Shown piece by piece: positions 7,751-15,331 of a stretch of 25,968 nucleotides of DNA. Position 1 is the stretch's first letter. Each line of letters starts with the position of its first letter. Below the pieces are notes generated by a model, which saw nothing but the letters and a program-made list of their open reading frames with translations, was not told where the DNA came from and searched no databases. The position numbers were made by a program, and so were the translations under genes. Source of the stretch: Deltaproteobacteria bacterium (lineage in GTDB: Bacteria > Desulfobacterota_B > Binatia > UBA9968); contig JAUXIP010000004.1 of NCBI GenBank assembly GCA_030620935.1, positions 1-25,968 of the forward strand, written 5' to 3'.

Positions 7751-7900
7751 ATCCGAATCCTCAAAGACCCGCGTAGTCCCTGGTTTTCAGTTCCAAGCTT
7801 CAGCCGACAAACTTTCTCGCCACAAAGCATTGGCGAGTCCGTCCAAAGCCTGGTGGCGGACCTAGTTAACCCGAGACTCGAAACTCACACCGCTAAGCGT
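7751..7900 (-). other. 150-nt rpsC-rplP spacer with two related hairpins
   Basis: rpsC and rplP are usually close or overlapping, so this gap is unexpected. On the minus strand TCCGCCA-CCAGGCTT-TGG(A)CGGA (7838-7860) forms a 7-bp stem with one bulged A. Directly after it, CTCGCCA-ATGCTTTG-TGGCGAG (7815-7836) forms a perfect 7-bp stem. Both share a CGCCA...GCTTTG...CG plan, so they look like diverged copies of one palindrome. The rest includes CGAGTCTCG (7872-7880) and no open frame with coding character. Confidence 0.6.
7815..7860. repeat. tandem related hairpins
   Basis: Two adjacent palindromes, 7815-7836 (perfect 7-bp stem, 8-nt loop) and 7838-7860 (7-bp stem with one bulge, 8-nt loop), share the loop core GCTTTG and the stem core CGCCA. 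There is no T tract after either in the direction of transcription, so they are not ordinary terminators. They may be remnants of a dispersed palindromic repeat or an RNA processing site. Confidence 0.65.
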
Positions 7901-8569
7901 TCACCCCACAACTCCCAGAGCTGCTTTTTGTTGCTCCTCTTCGTCAGTTAAGACTTCTCCCCGGAATATCCAAGCTTTGACTCCGATGACTCCATAAGTT
8001 GTGCGCGACTCGGCGAAACCATAGCTGATATCGGCTCGCAAGGTATGGAGAGGAACCCGCCCCTCCCGATACCACTCGGTGCGTGCAATCTCATGCCCGC
8101 CTAATCTTCCGGCACATTGAATCTTAATCCCCTGCGCCCCCATGCGCATGGCCCTGGAAACGCTCTCTTTCATCGCTCGACGGAAAGCCACCCGGCGCTC
8201 CAATTGCAAAGCCACGTTCTCGGAAACGAGTTGCCCATCCAAATCCGGACGGCGCACCTCGTGGATGTTAATATAAGTTTCCCGATCCGCAAGCTTGGCG
8301 ATCTCTTCCTTCAGCTTCTCAATTTCCGCGCCTTTTTTGCCGATCACGATCCCGGGGCGAGCCGTAAAGATGTTGATCTTGGCTTTGTTGGCGGCCCTTT
8401 CGATCTCGATTTTCGAAATTCCGGCATGGTAGAGACGTTGCTTCAGAAACTTTTTAATCTTTATATCTTCGTGCAGGAGCTTCGCGTAATCGTGACGCGC
8501 GTACCATTTGGAATCCCAAGACTCAATCACTCCGAGCCGAAAGATTTTTGGATGTGTCTTCTGACCCAT
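7901..8569 (-). CDS. rpsC: 30S ribosomal protein S3 (uS3)
   Basis: S3 lines the mRNA entry channel and, with S4 and S5, supports helicase activity. The 222-residue protein opens [20 protein letters not shown], has a KH type II domain with [20 protein letters not shown] near residues 71-90, and the C-terminal domain with [20 protein letters not shown] followed by the usual [12 protein letters not shown] and AWIFRGE segments. The ATG at 8569 is 6 nt after the rplV stop. Length is normal. Confidence 0.99.
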   Translation of the reverse strand: MGQKTHPKIFRLGVIESWDSKWYARHDYAKLLHEDIKIKKFLKQRLYHAGISKIEIERAANKAKINIFTARPGIVIGKKGAEIEKLKEEIAKLADRETYINIHEVRRPDLDGQLVSENVALQLERRVAFRRAMKESVSRAMRMGAQGIKIQCAGRLGGHEIARTEWYREGRVPLHTLRADISYGFAESRTTYGVIGVKAWIFRGEVLTDEEEQQKAALGVVG

Positions 8570-8575
8570 TAGCGT

Positions 8576-8920
8576 TTATTCCTTCTCATTGATCTCATCC
8601 AAAACGACGGTAATATGACTCAGGCGCTTTCGGACGCGTGTGGCCCGGCCCTGAGCCCGGGGCATAAATCGCTTCCACATCCCCCCCTCACCTACTGTGA
8701 CTCGCTTCACATAGAGACGGTCCACGTCGATGTTTTGAGTGCCCTCCGCATTGGCCACTGCCGACTGTACGGTCTTGGCTACAATGGCGGCGGATCGCTT
8801 AGGAACAAACTTCAATATATTGAGGGCCTCTTCAACTCCCCTTCCCCGGATCTGATCCACCACCAACCTCACCTTACGGGGCGAGAGTCGGACATACTTT
8901 GTGACGGCGCGCGTTTCCAT
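8576..8920 (-). CDS. rplV: 50S ribosomal protein L22 (uL22)
   Basis: L22 contacts all 23S domains; its beta hairpin lines the exit tunnel with L4. The 114-residue sequence shows YVRLSPRKVRLVVDQIRGRG (9-28), AVANAEG (54-60) and the hairpin GEGGMWKRFMPRAQGRATR (78-96), whose tip is where macrolide-resistance changes occur in other bacteria. No deletion or insertion is seen there. The ATG at 8920 follows rpsS by 15 nt. Confidence 0.99.
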   Translation of the reverse strand: METRAVTKYVRLSPRKVRLVVDQIRGRGVEEALNILKFVPKRSAAIVAKTVQSAVANAEGTQNIDVDRLYVKRVTVGEGGMWKRFMPRAQGRATRVRKRLSHITVVLDEINEKE

Positions 8921-8935
8921 GACGTTATATAAACC

Positions 8936-9289
8936 TTAGGCTCCTGTCTTCGGGGCGGCCGGTGCCTTAGGGGCGGCAGCAGCAGGCGCCGGAGCTCTTG
9001 CAGAAATCGCCTCTTTGGCTTCTCCTTTTCGATCTCCGGAATGGACGTAAAAGGTGCGAGTAGGGGCAAATTCCCCCAGCTTATGACCCACCATATTTTC
9101 CGTGACGAAGACCGGGATAAATTTTCTCCCGTTGTGCACGGCGATGGTGTGGCTGACCATTTCCGGAGTGATCGTGGAACGTCGAGACCAGGTTTTCAGG
9201 ACCCTCTTTTGCCCGCTGTTATTCATCGCTTCGATTTTGCGCCCCAGATGTTCGTCGACAAAGGGTCCTTTTTTAACCGAGCGTGCCAT
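8936..9289 (-). CDS. rpsS: 30S ribosomal protein S19 (uS19) with Ala/Pro-rich tail
   Basis: S19 pairs with S13 in the 30S head near the A-site tRNA. The start is the ATG at 9289 ([15 protein letters not shown]), 5 nt after the rplB stop and preceded by AAAGGGGG; an in-frame TTG three codons upstream overlaps rplB and is less likely. The core ([33 protein letters not shown]) ends near residue 92. Residues about 93-117 form an extra low-complexity tail of Ala, Pro and Lys. The family is usually 90-95 residues, so the 117-residue length is unusual. Confidence 0.97.
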   Translation of the reverse strand: MARSVKKGPFVDEHLGRKIEAMNNSGQKRVLKTWSRRSTITPEMVSHTIAVHNGRKFIPVFVTENMVGHKLGEFAPTRTFYVHSGDRKGEAKEAISARAPAPAAAAPKAPAAPKTGA

Positions 9290-9294
9290 TGTTA

Positions 9295-10134
9295 TCAACC
9301 CCCTTTGCGTTTAACAACCCTACGCTGCACGATATATTTATCCGACGTCTGGCGCTTTCTCGTCCTATACCCTTTTGTCGGTTTTCCCCAAGGCGTCTGA
9401 GGATGGTTACCTTTAGAACGGCCTTCGCCTCCTCCATGAGGATGATCCACCGGATTCATCGCCATTCCCCGAGTCACCGGTTTTCTGCCCAACCAACGCA
9501 TCCTTCCCGCCTTGCCATACGAGATATTTGCCTGATCGAGATTTCCCACCTGTCCCACAGTGGCGCGGCATTCCACCAACACCCTGCGAAGCTCCCCGGA
9601 GGGAAGCTTCAAGAGCGCATAACCGCCTTCCTTCGCCATCAGCTGTGCACCGGCGCCGGCGCTCCGGGCCATTTGTCCCCCTTTTCCGATCTTGAGCTCA
9701 ATGTTGTGAACCACGGTCCCCATAGGGATAGACTTCAAAGGAAGCGAGTTGCCCGGCTTAATATCCACCTCGTCATCTCCGGCAATCACCTCATCGCCCA
9801 CCCGCAGCTGGTTCGGCGCCAGAATATAGCGCCGTTCCCCGTCGGCATAACAGAGCCGGGCGATGTTGGCGGAACGGTTGGGATCATACTCGATCGTCTC
9901 CACCCTCGCCGGAACACCCTTTTTGTCGCGTTTAAAATCGATCAACCGATAGAGGCGTTTATGACCGCCGCCTCGATGATACAGGGTAATGCGTCCGGTA
10001 TTGCTCCTGCCGCCACTCCGCTTCAGAGGGCGCAGCAATCCCTTCTGCGGCCCCTTATGGGTAACCTCTTCAAAGGTAAGGCCGGTACGAAACCGCTTCC
10101 CGGGAGAAGTAGGCTGATAATTTTTAATGGCCAT
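9295..10134 (-). CDS. rplB: 50S ribosomal protein L2 (uL2)
   Basis: L2 is a primary 23S rRNA protein needed for subunit association and close to the peptidyl transferase centre. The start is taken as ATG at 10134 ([15 protein letters not shown]), giving 279 residues as expected; the frame stays open to a TTG 11 codons upstream, but those residues lie in repeat DNA. Signatures include [20 protein letters not shown] and the near-C-terminal [15 protein letters not shown] with its conserved His. No Shine-Dalgarno sequence is visible in front of the ATG. Confidence 0.98.
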   Translation of the reverse strand: MAIKNYQPTSPGKRFRTGLTFEEVTHKGPQKGLLRPLKRSGGRSNTGRITLYHRGGGHKRLYRLIDFKRDKKGVPARVETIEYDPNRSANIARLCYADGERRYILAPNQLRVGDEVIAGDDEVDIKPGNSLPLKSIPMGTVVHNIELKIGKGGQMARSAGAGAQLMAKEGGYALLKLPSGELRRVLVECRATVGQVGNLDQANISYGKAGRMRWLGRKPVTRGMAMNPVDHPHGGGEGRSKGNHPQTPWGKPTKGYRTRKRQTSDKYIVQRRVVKRKGG

Positions 10135-10148
10135 TTTACGATTTTTGC

Positions 10149-10181
10149 TTTTAGATTTAATCGACAATCGACAATCTAAAA
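10149..10181. repeat. hairpin with tandem heptamers, rplW-rplB spacer
   Basis: A perfect 9-bp inverted repeat (TTTTAGATT at 10149-10157, AATCTAAAA at 10173-10181) encloses a 15-nt loop. On the minus strand the sequence reads in 7-nt steps TTTTAGA, TTGTCGA, TTGTCGA, TTAAATC, TAAAAGC. It ends 14 nt before the rplB start and lacks a strong terminal U run. Confidence 0.8.
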
Positions 10182-10185
10182 TGAA

Positions 10186-10473
10186 CTACGCCCCACCCAC
10201 AAAGTCTATTTTGTCCCCTTCCTTTAACGTCACATAGGCTTTTTTCCATTGAGCCAAGCGGCCCGAATTTTTTCCTACGCGCCGCACTTTTCCGAGGTAC
10301 CTCATCATTCGCACCTTAACGACCTTCACTTTGAAAATCGATTCAACGGCCTTTTTGACCTCAATCTTGTTGGCATCGGGCCGTACTTTGAAAAGGACTT
10401 GGTTCATCTCGCTGAGCAGAGATCCCTTCTCGGTAATCAAAGGGGCCTGGATCACCTCGTGGTGCTCTTTCAT
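10186..10473 (-). CDS. rplW: 50S ribosomal protein L23 (uL23)
   Basis: L23 lies at the tunnel exit and is the main docking site for trigger factor and SRP. The start is ATG at 10473 (MKEHHEVIQAPLITEKGSLL), giving 95 residues, the usual length. The frame extends 31 codons upstream to rplD but without L23 character. The core shows FKVRPDANKIEVKKAVESIF and RRVGKNSGRLAQWKKAYVTL. GGGG lies 9 nt upstream as a weak ribosome site. The start codon overlaps (ATGA) the stop of a 25-codon ORF. Confidence 0.97.
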   Translation of the reverse strand: MKEHHEVIQAPLITEKGSLLSEMNQVLFKVRPDANKIEVKKAVESIFKVKVVKVRMMRYLGKVRRVGKNSGRLAQWKKAYVTLKEGDKIDFVGGA

Positions 10474-10547
10474 ACGGCCAACCCCGATCCCAGATGTTTC
10501 TGAAAGACAGTTGATATAAACTTCACTAGATTCCTCTGTCCGGCCAT
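10470..10547 (-). CDS. possible 25-residue leader ORF before rplW
   Basis: An ATG at 10547, 11 nt after the rplD stop, opens 25 codons (MAGQRNLVKF... ending LGSGLAV) that stop at a TGA overlapping the rplW ATG as ATGA. I do not recognise the peptide. The 85-nt rplD-rplW gap is otherwise unexplained, and such an overlap would let ribosomes re-initiate on rplW. No good Shine-Dalgarno sequence precedes it, and a frame this short is expected fairly often by chance. Confidence 0.25.
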   Translation of the reverse strand: MAGQRNLVKFISTVFQKHLGSGLAV

Positions 10548-10558
10548 TTTTTACCGAC

Positions 10559-11173
10559 TTACCCAACTTCCTTTTGGATCGGGGCCAACCTCTCCTCGAT
10601 AAGCTTGAGCGCCTCCTCGGTCAAAATGAGATGCTCGTGGTGGAGCAAATCATAGACGTTGAGCCCTTCCACCCGGAGCACTTTAACGGTCGGAAGATTC
10701 CGCGCCGAGCGCTCCACCTTATCATCCGGTTGAGGAATAACGATAAGGGCATTCTTAACCTGAAGATCCTCCAGCATCTTTTGCATCACCTTGGTCTTGG
10801 GCTCGGGCAGCTCCAACTTATCCACTACGATGATCTTTCCATCCTGGTTCTTCGAACTCAGGGCCGAAAGAAGGGCCTTCCTACGAGCCTTTTTAGGAAG
10901 ACGATAGGAATAGTCCCTTGCTTGAGGGCCGAAAGTAGTTCCGCCGCCGACCCATAGAGGTGATCGCGTGCTACCGGCGCGAGCCCTTCCGGTTCCTTTC
11001 TGGCGCCAGGGTTTTTTTCCGCCGCCGCGCACGAACCCCTTGGTTTTGGTCGATGCCGTGCCCGCCCGACGATTGTTGAGCTGCATTACGACTACCTGCT
11101 GGAGAAGATGAGGCCGGACTTTGATTCCGAAGATCCCGCTCTTCAGCTCGGGATGAATGACCTGAACTTCCAT
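10559..11173 (-). CDS. rplD: 50S ribosomal protein L4 (uL4)
   Basis: L4 assembles early on 23S rRNA; its loop reaches the exit tunnel. In E. coli it also represses the S10 operon. The start is ATG at 11173 (MEVQVIHPELKSG), giving 204 residues, 2 nt after the rplC stop. The loop KPWRQKGTGRARAG (54-67) followed by RSPLWVGGG is intact, with the Lys and Gly positions tied to macrolide resistance elsewhere unchanged. The C-terminal half (NVYDLLHHEHLILTEEALKL) is typical. Confidence 0.98.
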   Translation of the reverse strand: MEVQVIHPELKSGIFGIKVRPHLLQQVVVMQLNNRRAGTASTKTKGFVRGGGKKPWRQKGTGRARAGSTRSPLWVGGGTTFGPQARDYSYRLPKKARRKALLSALSSKNQDGKIIVVDKLELPEPKTKVMQKMLEDLQVKNALIVIPQPDDKVERSARNLPTVKVLRVEGLNVYDLLHHEHLILTEEALKLIEERLAPIQKEVG

Positions 11174-11175
11174 CC

Positions 11176-11814
11176 CTATCTTTCTCCCTTCACTGCTTTC
11201 CAAATAAGCAGGACTCCGCGTTTGGCGCCGGGGACGGCCCCTTTCACCAAAAGGAGATCTCCGTCCGGTCGGATCGCAACCACCTCGAGGTTCTGTACCG
11301 ATGCTCTCTTGTTACCCAATTGGCCTGCCATCTTTTTGCCCTTGAATACCCGGCCAGGGTACGAACGGTTGCCGATCGATCCTCCATGGCGAAAAGATTC
11401 GTGCGTGCCGTGGGAAGCGGGGAATCCTCTGAATCTCCACCGTTTGACCACCCCGGAAAAACCTTTCCCCTTCGACGTCCCGGAGACATCAATCCGATCC
11501 CCCTCCTTAAAAAGTTCCGACACTTTGACTTCCTGCCCAACTTCGTACTTCGAAACATCCTCCAAGCGAAACTCGCGCAAGACCTCAAACGCCCCCTTGC
11601 CGACTTTTCCCATATGGCCTTGCTCGGGTTTATTGACTCTTTGGCTCTTCTTGGTTCCGAAGCCCAACTGGACGGCATTGTAGCCGTCCTTCACCGTCTC
11701 CTTTTTTTGCACCACAACGCACGGACCGGCCTGGATCACCGTGACGGGAACCATGCTCCCGTCAGCGCCGAAAACTTGCGTCATCCCGACCTTTTTTCCT
11801 ATAAGTCCCGACAT
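11176..11814 (-). CDS. rplC: 50S ribosomal protein L3 (uL3)
   Basis: L3 starts 50S assembly and reaches the peptidyl transferase centre with a long loop. The 212-residue protein opens [20 protein letters not shown], has [17 protein letters not shown] near 124-140, and the loop [20 protein letters not shown] then [20 protein letters not shown]. The ATG at 11814 has no visible Shine-Dalgarno sequence; the 93 nt upstream to rpsJ are filled by heptamer repeats, instead of the short rpsJ-rplC gap often seen. Confidence 0.98.
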   Translation of the reverse strand: MSGLIGKKVGMTQVFGADGSMVPVTVIQAGPCVVVQKKETVKDGYNAVQLGFGTKKSQRVNKPEQGHMGKVGKGAFEVLREFRLEDVSKYEVGQEVKVSELFKEGDRIDVSGTSKGKGFSGVVKRWRFRGFPASHGTHESFRHGGSIGNRSYPGRVFKGKKMAGQLGNKRASVQNLEVVAIRPDGDLLLVKGAVPGAKRGVLLIWKAVKGER

Positions 11815-11829
11815 ACAAATACTAGAATT

Positions 11830-11903
11830 CAGGAGTCAGTAATCAGAAGCCAGAAGCCAGAAGCCACCGCCCGCAACCCATTGTGAATTCTGAATTCTGA
11901 ATC
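11830..11903. repeat. two heptamer arrays, rpsJ-rplC spacer
   Basis: On the plus strand one array reads CAGGAGT, CAGTAAT, CAGAAGC, CAGAAGC, CAGAAGC, CACCGCC (11830-11871) in exact 7-nt register. A second, 11 nt on, reads GTGAATT, CTGAATT, CTGAATC (11883-11903). GAATTC occurs at both ends (11825-11830, 11885-11890), giving short inverted symmetry across the spacer. No coding or promoter signal is evident. Confidence 0.85.
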
Positions 11904-11907
11904 CTTA

Positions 11908-12216
11908 TTATTGCAGCTTGATCTCCACATCCACGCCGGCTGCCAACTCCAACTTGCCCAAGGCATCTATGGTCTGCTGAGTAGGATCCAGGATATCCAG
12001 CAGGCGTTTGTGAGTGCGAATTTCAAACTGATCTCTCGATTTCTTGTCTACGTGGGGAGAGCGGTTGACCGTAAACCGCTCGATGTGCGTCGGAAGAGGA
12101 ATAGGCCCTGCGACTCTCCCGCCGGTTCGCCTGACGGTCTCCACAATCTCTCCCACCGACTGGTCCAAAACCCGGTGGTCATAAGCTTTCAGCCGAATCC
12201 GGATCTTCTCGTTCAT
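11908..12216 (-). CDS. rpsJ: 30S ribosomal protein S10 (uS10, NusE)
   Basis: S10 belongs to the 30S head and, as NusE, joins NusB and NusG in transcription antitermination. The 102-residue protein shows [18 protein letters not shown] near 4-21, [20 protein letters not shown] near 38-57 and [12 protein letters not shown] near 65-76, all typical. The ATG at 12216 follows the fusA stop by 18 nt. tuf, which lies here in many bacteria, is absent. A separate S10-operon promoter or leader is not evident in this short gap. Confidence 0.99.
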   Translation of the reverse strand: MNEKIRIRLKAYDHRVLDQSVGEIVETVRRTGGRVAGPIPLPTHIERFTVNRSPHVDKKSRDQFEIRTHKRLLDILDPTQQTIDALGKLELAAGVDVEIKLQ

Positions 12217-12234
12217 ATTTCGCTCAATTCGATA

Positions 12235-14316
12235 CTACAGCCCCACGGCCTTCGCACTGATCTCTTCGGAGATCTGTGCAGGCACCGGCTTATAATGAGA
12301 AAATTGCATGGTATAGGTAGCCCTGCCTTGGGTCATCGAGCGCAGGTCCGTCGCATACCCAAACATCTGAGCTAAAGGAACACGCCCTTCGATGGCCTGA
12401 GCTGCCGACCGGGGGTCCATGCCGAGGACTTTTCCGCGTCGAGAGCTGATATCCCCAATGACCTCTCCCATAAACTCCTTCGGCACCACCACTTCTATTG
12501 CCATGATCGGCTCCAGAAGCACGGGGCTTGCCTTGCTCACGGCCTCCTTGAAGGCCATAGAGCCGGCTATCTTAAAGGCGATCTCCGAAGAGTCAACATC
12601 ATGGTAACTGCCGTCTAAGAGCGTAGTCTTGACATCGACTACCGGATAACCCGCCAAGGGACCGCTCTCCAGCGCTTCCTTGATACCTCTTTCCACCGCG
12701 GGGATGTACTCTCGTGGGATACGTCCCCCTCTAACCGCGTCGACGAACTCAAAGCCCTTGCCGGGCTCTTGAGGCTCTACCTTGATATAAACATGTCCGT
12801 ATTGTCCCCGGCCTCCGGTTTGACGGATGAACTTTCCTTCCCGCTCCAATGCCTTGCGGATGGTCTCCTTGTAGGCCACCTGGGGCTTCCCGACATTCGC
12901 CCCTACGTTGAATTCCCGAAGCAGCCGATCCACGATAATGTCTAAATGCAGCTCCCCCATGCCTGAAATGATGGTCTGTCCGGTCTCTTCATCGGTGCGT
13001 ACTTTGAAGGACGGATCTTCGGTAGCCAATTTTTGCAGCGAGAGTCCGAGCTTTTCCTGGTCGGCCTTGCTCTTCGGCTCGATTGCAATTGATATCACAG
13101 GCTCCGGAAATTCAATCGATTCCAAAATAACAGGGTGGCTTTCATCACAGAGCGTATCGCCGGTGGTGGCGGTCTTTAAACCCACGGCCGCGGCAATATC
13201 GCCGGCGTAGACCTCCTTGATCTCTTCGCGTTTATTGGCGTGCATCTTTAAGAGACGGCCGATCCGCTCCCTCTTTGCCTTGGCGGGATTGTAAACACTG
13301 GAGCCGGAGAACAGGGCGCCGGAGTAGACACGGAAAAAGGTCAGCGAGCCCACAAACGGATCCGTCATGATCTTAAAGGCGAGCGCCGAAAACGGCGCGT
13401 CATCCTTTGGAAGTCTCTCTTCCTCCTCCTGAGTAACCGGATTCTCACCTCGAACCGCAGGGACATCCAAGGGAGAAGGCAGGTAGTCGACCACAGCGTC
13501 GAGTAGAGGTTGAACCCCTTTGTTCTTAAAGGAGGCGCCGCACAGGACCGGGACCAGCTTGAGATCAAGCCCGGCCTTGCGAATGGCCTTGCGGAGCTCG
13601 GCTTCGCCGATCTCTTTACCCTCCAGGTACTTCTCCATAATAGACTCATCGCAGTCCGCTACCGCTTCCAAAAGTTTTTCCCGATATTCTTTCGCCTGGT
13701 CCAACAGGTCAGCGGGAATCGTTTCCACCTGATATTGGGCTCCCAGACTTTCGTCCTCCCACAAAATCGCCTTCATCTGAATCAGGTCGATAACTCCCTT
13801 GAACCGGTCCTCGGCTCCAATAGGAAGCTGGATCGGGAGCGGACGGGCACCCAGGCGATCTTGAATCATTCGCACCGCGCGAAAAAAATCCGCCCCTACA
13901 CGATCCATTTTATTGACGAAGGCGATGCGGGGAACTTTATATTTGTCCGCCTGACGCCAGACCGTCTCAGTCTGCGGCTCCACCCCTCCGACGGAACAGA
14001 AAACCCCGATGGCCCCGTCCAAAACTCTCAGCGACCGCTCGACTTCAATGGTAAAATCGACATGCCCTGGCGTATCGATGATGTTGACTCGGTGGTCACG
14101 CCAAAAACAGGTGGTGGCAGCCGAGGTAATCGTGATCCCCCGTTCCTGCTCTTGAACCATCCAGTCCATCGTGGCGGTCCCCTGATCCACTTCGCCGATC
14201 TTATAGTTGATTCCCGTATAGTAGAGAATCCGCTCGGTCGTCGTGGTCTTCCCCGCGTCGATATGGGCCATGATGCCGATATTACGGTTCTTATCTAAAG
14301 GAACAATCCGTGCCAT
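12235..14316 (-). CDS. fusA: translation elongation factor G
   Basis: EF-G is the GTPase that drives tRNA-mRNA translocation and, with RRF, ribosome recycling. The 693-residue protein has all G motifs: P-loop AHIDAGKT (17-24), switch I end [10 protein letters not shown] (60-69), DTPGH (81-85), and NKMD (135-138). Domains II to V follow, with [19 protein letters not shown] in domain III and [20 protein letters not shown] in domain IV. The ATG at 14316 is only weakly supported by a nearby GACGAG. A terminator-like hairpin lies in the 74-nt gap before it, so fusA may be expressed below rpsL-rpsG or regulated. Confidence 0.99.
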   Translation of the reverse strand: MARIVPLDKNRNIGIMAHIDAGKTTTTERILYYTGINYKIGEVDQGTATMDWMVQEQERGITITSAATTCFWRDHRVNIIDTPGHVDFTIEVERSLRVLDGAIGVFCSVGGVEPQTETVWRQADKYKVPRIAFVNKMDRVGADFFRAVRMIQDRLGARPLPIQLPIGAEDRFKGVIDLIQMKAILWEDESLGAQYQVETIPADLLDQAKEYREKLLEAVADCDESIMEKYLEGKEIGEAELRKAIRKAGLDLKLVPVLCGASFKNKGVQPLLDAVVDYLPSPLDVPAVRGENPVTQEEEERLPKDDAPFSALAFKIMTDPFVGSLTFFRVYSGALFSGSSVYNPAKAKRERIGRLLKMHANKREEIKEVYAGDIAAAVGLKTATTGDTLCDESHPVILESIEFPEPVISIAIEPKSKADQEKLGLSLQKLATEDPSFKVRTDEETGQTIISGMGELHLDIIVDRLLREFNVGANVGKPQVAYKETIRKALEREGKFIRQTGGRGQYGHVYIKVEPQEPGKGFEFVDAVRGGRIPREYIPAVERGIKEALESGPLAGYPVVDVKTTLLDGSYHDVDSSEIAFKIAGSMAFKEAVSKASPVLLEPIMAIEVVVPKEFMGEVIGDISSRRGKVLGMDPRSAAQAIEGRVPLAQMFGYATDLRSMTQGRATYTMQFSHYKPVPAQISEEISAKAVGL

Positions 14317-14332
14317 GTCTCGTCGCTAGCGG

Positions 14333-14364
14333 AAAAAAAGAAGGCGGTGCAACCCCGCCTCCTT
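14333..14364 (-). terminator. intrinsic terminator or attenuator between rpsG and fusA
   Basis: On the minus strand AAGGAGGCGG (14364-14355), loop GGTTGCA and CCGCCTTCTT (14347-14338) make a 10-bp stem with one G-U pair, followed directly by TTTTT (total run of seven T counting the stem end). It lies 27 nt after the rpsG stop and 17 nt before the fusA start. This is the classic intrinsic terminator form, but it stands inside the str cluster, so partial read-through is likely. Confidence 0.85.
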
Positions 14365-14390
14365 ATCTCTGCGTAGTTCTTAAAATGATC

Positions 14391-14861
14391 CTACCACCGG
14401 TAATGGGCAAAGGCCCGATTGGCCTCCGCCATCCGATGGGTATCTTCTTTCTTTTTTATGGCCCCTCCGCGATTGGCGGCGGCATCCACCAGCTCGCCCG
14501 CCAGCTTTTCCTCCATCGACTTTCCCGTGCGGGTCCGGGCGGATTGGATCAGCCAGCGCATTCCTAAAGAGAGGCGGCGCTGCGGGCGAACCTCTATTGG
14601 AACTTGATAGGTGGCGCCCCCCACCCGTCTGGAGCGGACCTCGACTACCGGCTTGGCATTGTCCAAGGCCCGTTTAAAAACTCCCAGGGGCTCCGCTTTT
14701 GTCTTGGCCCCGGCGATCTCAAGAGAACGATAAAAGATCCTCTCGGCCACGCTCTTTTTGCCGCGCTCCATGATCGCGTTGACGAATTTAGCGACCATTT
14801 TGTCCCCGTATTTCGGGTCCGGTAGAATCTCTCTTTTTCTTACTTCCCCTTTGCGCGGCAT
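14391..14861 (-). CDS. rpsG: 30S ribosomal protein S7 (uS7)
   Basis: S7 starts assembly of the 30S head and contacts E-site tRNA; in E. coli it represses the str operon. The 156-residue protein opens [20 protein letters not shown] and shows [20 protein letters not shown] (23-42), [16 protein letters not shown] near 81-96 and the C-terminal [15 protein letters not shown]. Length is exact for the short S7 form. The ATG at 14861 is 6 nt after rpsL. The terminator-like hairpin follows it. Confidence 0.99.
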   Translation of the reverse strand: MPRKGEVRKREILPDPKYGDKMVAKFVNAIMERGKKSVAERIFYRSLEIAGAKTKAEPLGVFKRALDNAKPVVEVRSRRVGGATYQVPIEVRPQRRLSLGMRWLIQSARTRTGKSMEEKLAGELVDAAANRGGAIKKKEDTHRMAEANRAFAHYRW

Positions 14862-14867
14862 CTTTTC

Positions 14868-15239
14868 CTACTTTGGTTTTTTGGCCCCGTACTTGGAGCG
14901 CCCCTGGCGCCGTTCTTGAACCCCGATGGAGTCCAGGGTTCCGCGAATAATGTGGTAGCGCACGCCGGGCAAGTCTTTCACCCTCCCGCCTCGAATCAAG
15001 ACCACTGAGTGCTCCTGAAGATTATGCCCAACACCGGGAATATAAGAAGTCACCTCTATCCCGTTGGTCAGACGGACTCGCGCTACCTTGCGAAGAGCCG
15101 AATTTGGCTTTTTCGGGGTTGAGGTATAGACCCGAGTGCATACCCCCCGTTTTTGGGGGCATCCCTGTAGGGCTGGAGCGGTATTTTTTCGCCGCTGTTT
15201 TTCTCTGCCGGCGCGTACGAGTTGATTAATTGTGGGCAT
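14868..15239 (-). CDS. rpsL: 30S ribosomal protein S12 (uS12)
   Basis: S12 sits at the decoding site and controls accuracy; it is the streptomycin-resistance protein. The 123-residue sequence has the conserved [10 protein letters not shown] segment (42-51, Lys43/Lys44) and [13 protein letters not shown] (84-96, Lys88 and the often methylthiolated Asp89). No known resistance substitution is visible, so a streptomycin-sensitive form is expected. The ATG at 15239 follows GGTGAGAG. The 92-nt gap to rpoC contains a possible promoter. Confidence 0.99.
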   Translation of the reverse strand: MPTINQLVRAGREKQRRKNTAPALQGCPQKRGVCTRVYTSTPKKPNSALRKVARVRLTNGIEVTSYIPGVGHNLQEHSVVLIRGGRVKDLPGVRYHIIRGTLDSIGVQERRQGRSKYGAKKPK

Positions 15240-15292
15240 CTCTCACCTAACACGCCGGCCTTTGATTACAACAGTATCTACCTAAACTTTTA

Positions 15293-15321
15293 GATCTACC
15301 AGACATTCTTATTGTTGTCAA
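15293..15321 (-). promoter_or_regulatory. possible promoter for rpsL-rpsG
   Basis: A perfect -35 box TTGACA (15321-15316) lies 11 nt after the rpoC stop, with 17 nt to TAGATC (15298-15293), which matches only three of six -10 positions. A start just downstream would leave a leader of about 45 nt before rpsL. The spacing is ideal but the -10 is poor. Confidence 0.35.
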
Positions 15322-15331
15322 AGTCTGCCTC

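Noticed and set aside
7848..7880. Possible tRNA or tmRNA 3' end: GTTTCGAGTCTCG followed by GTCCGCCACCA on the minus strand
   Set aside because: The T-arm-like part is not followed at the correct distance by the acceptor strand, the stem does not pair properly, and no matching 5' acceptor, D arm or anticodon arm lies upstream inside rpsC.
10135..10167. Longer L2 starting at TTG 10167
   Set aside because: The extra 11 residues (Ser/Lys-rich) come from repeat DNA, there is no ribosome site, and the ATG at 10134 gives the standard L2 N-terminus.
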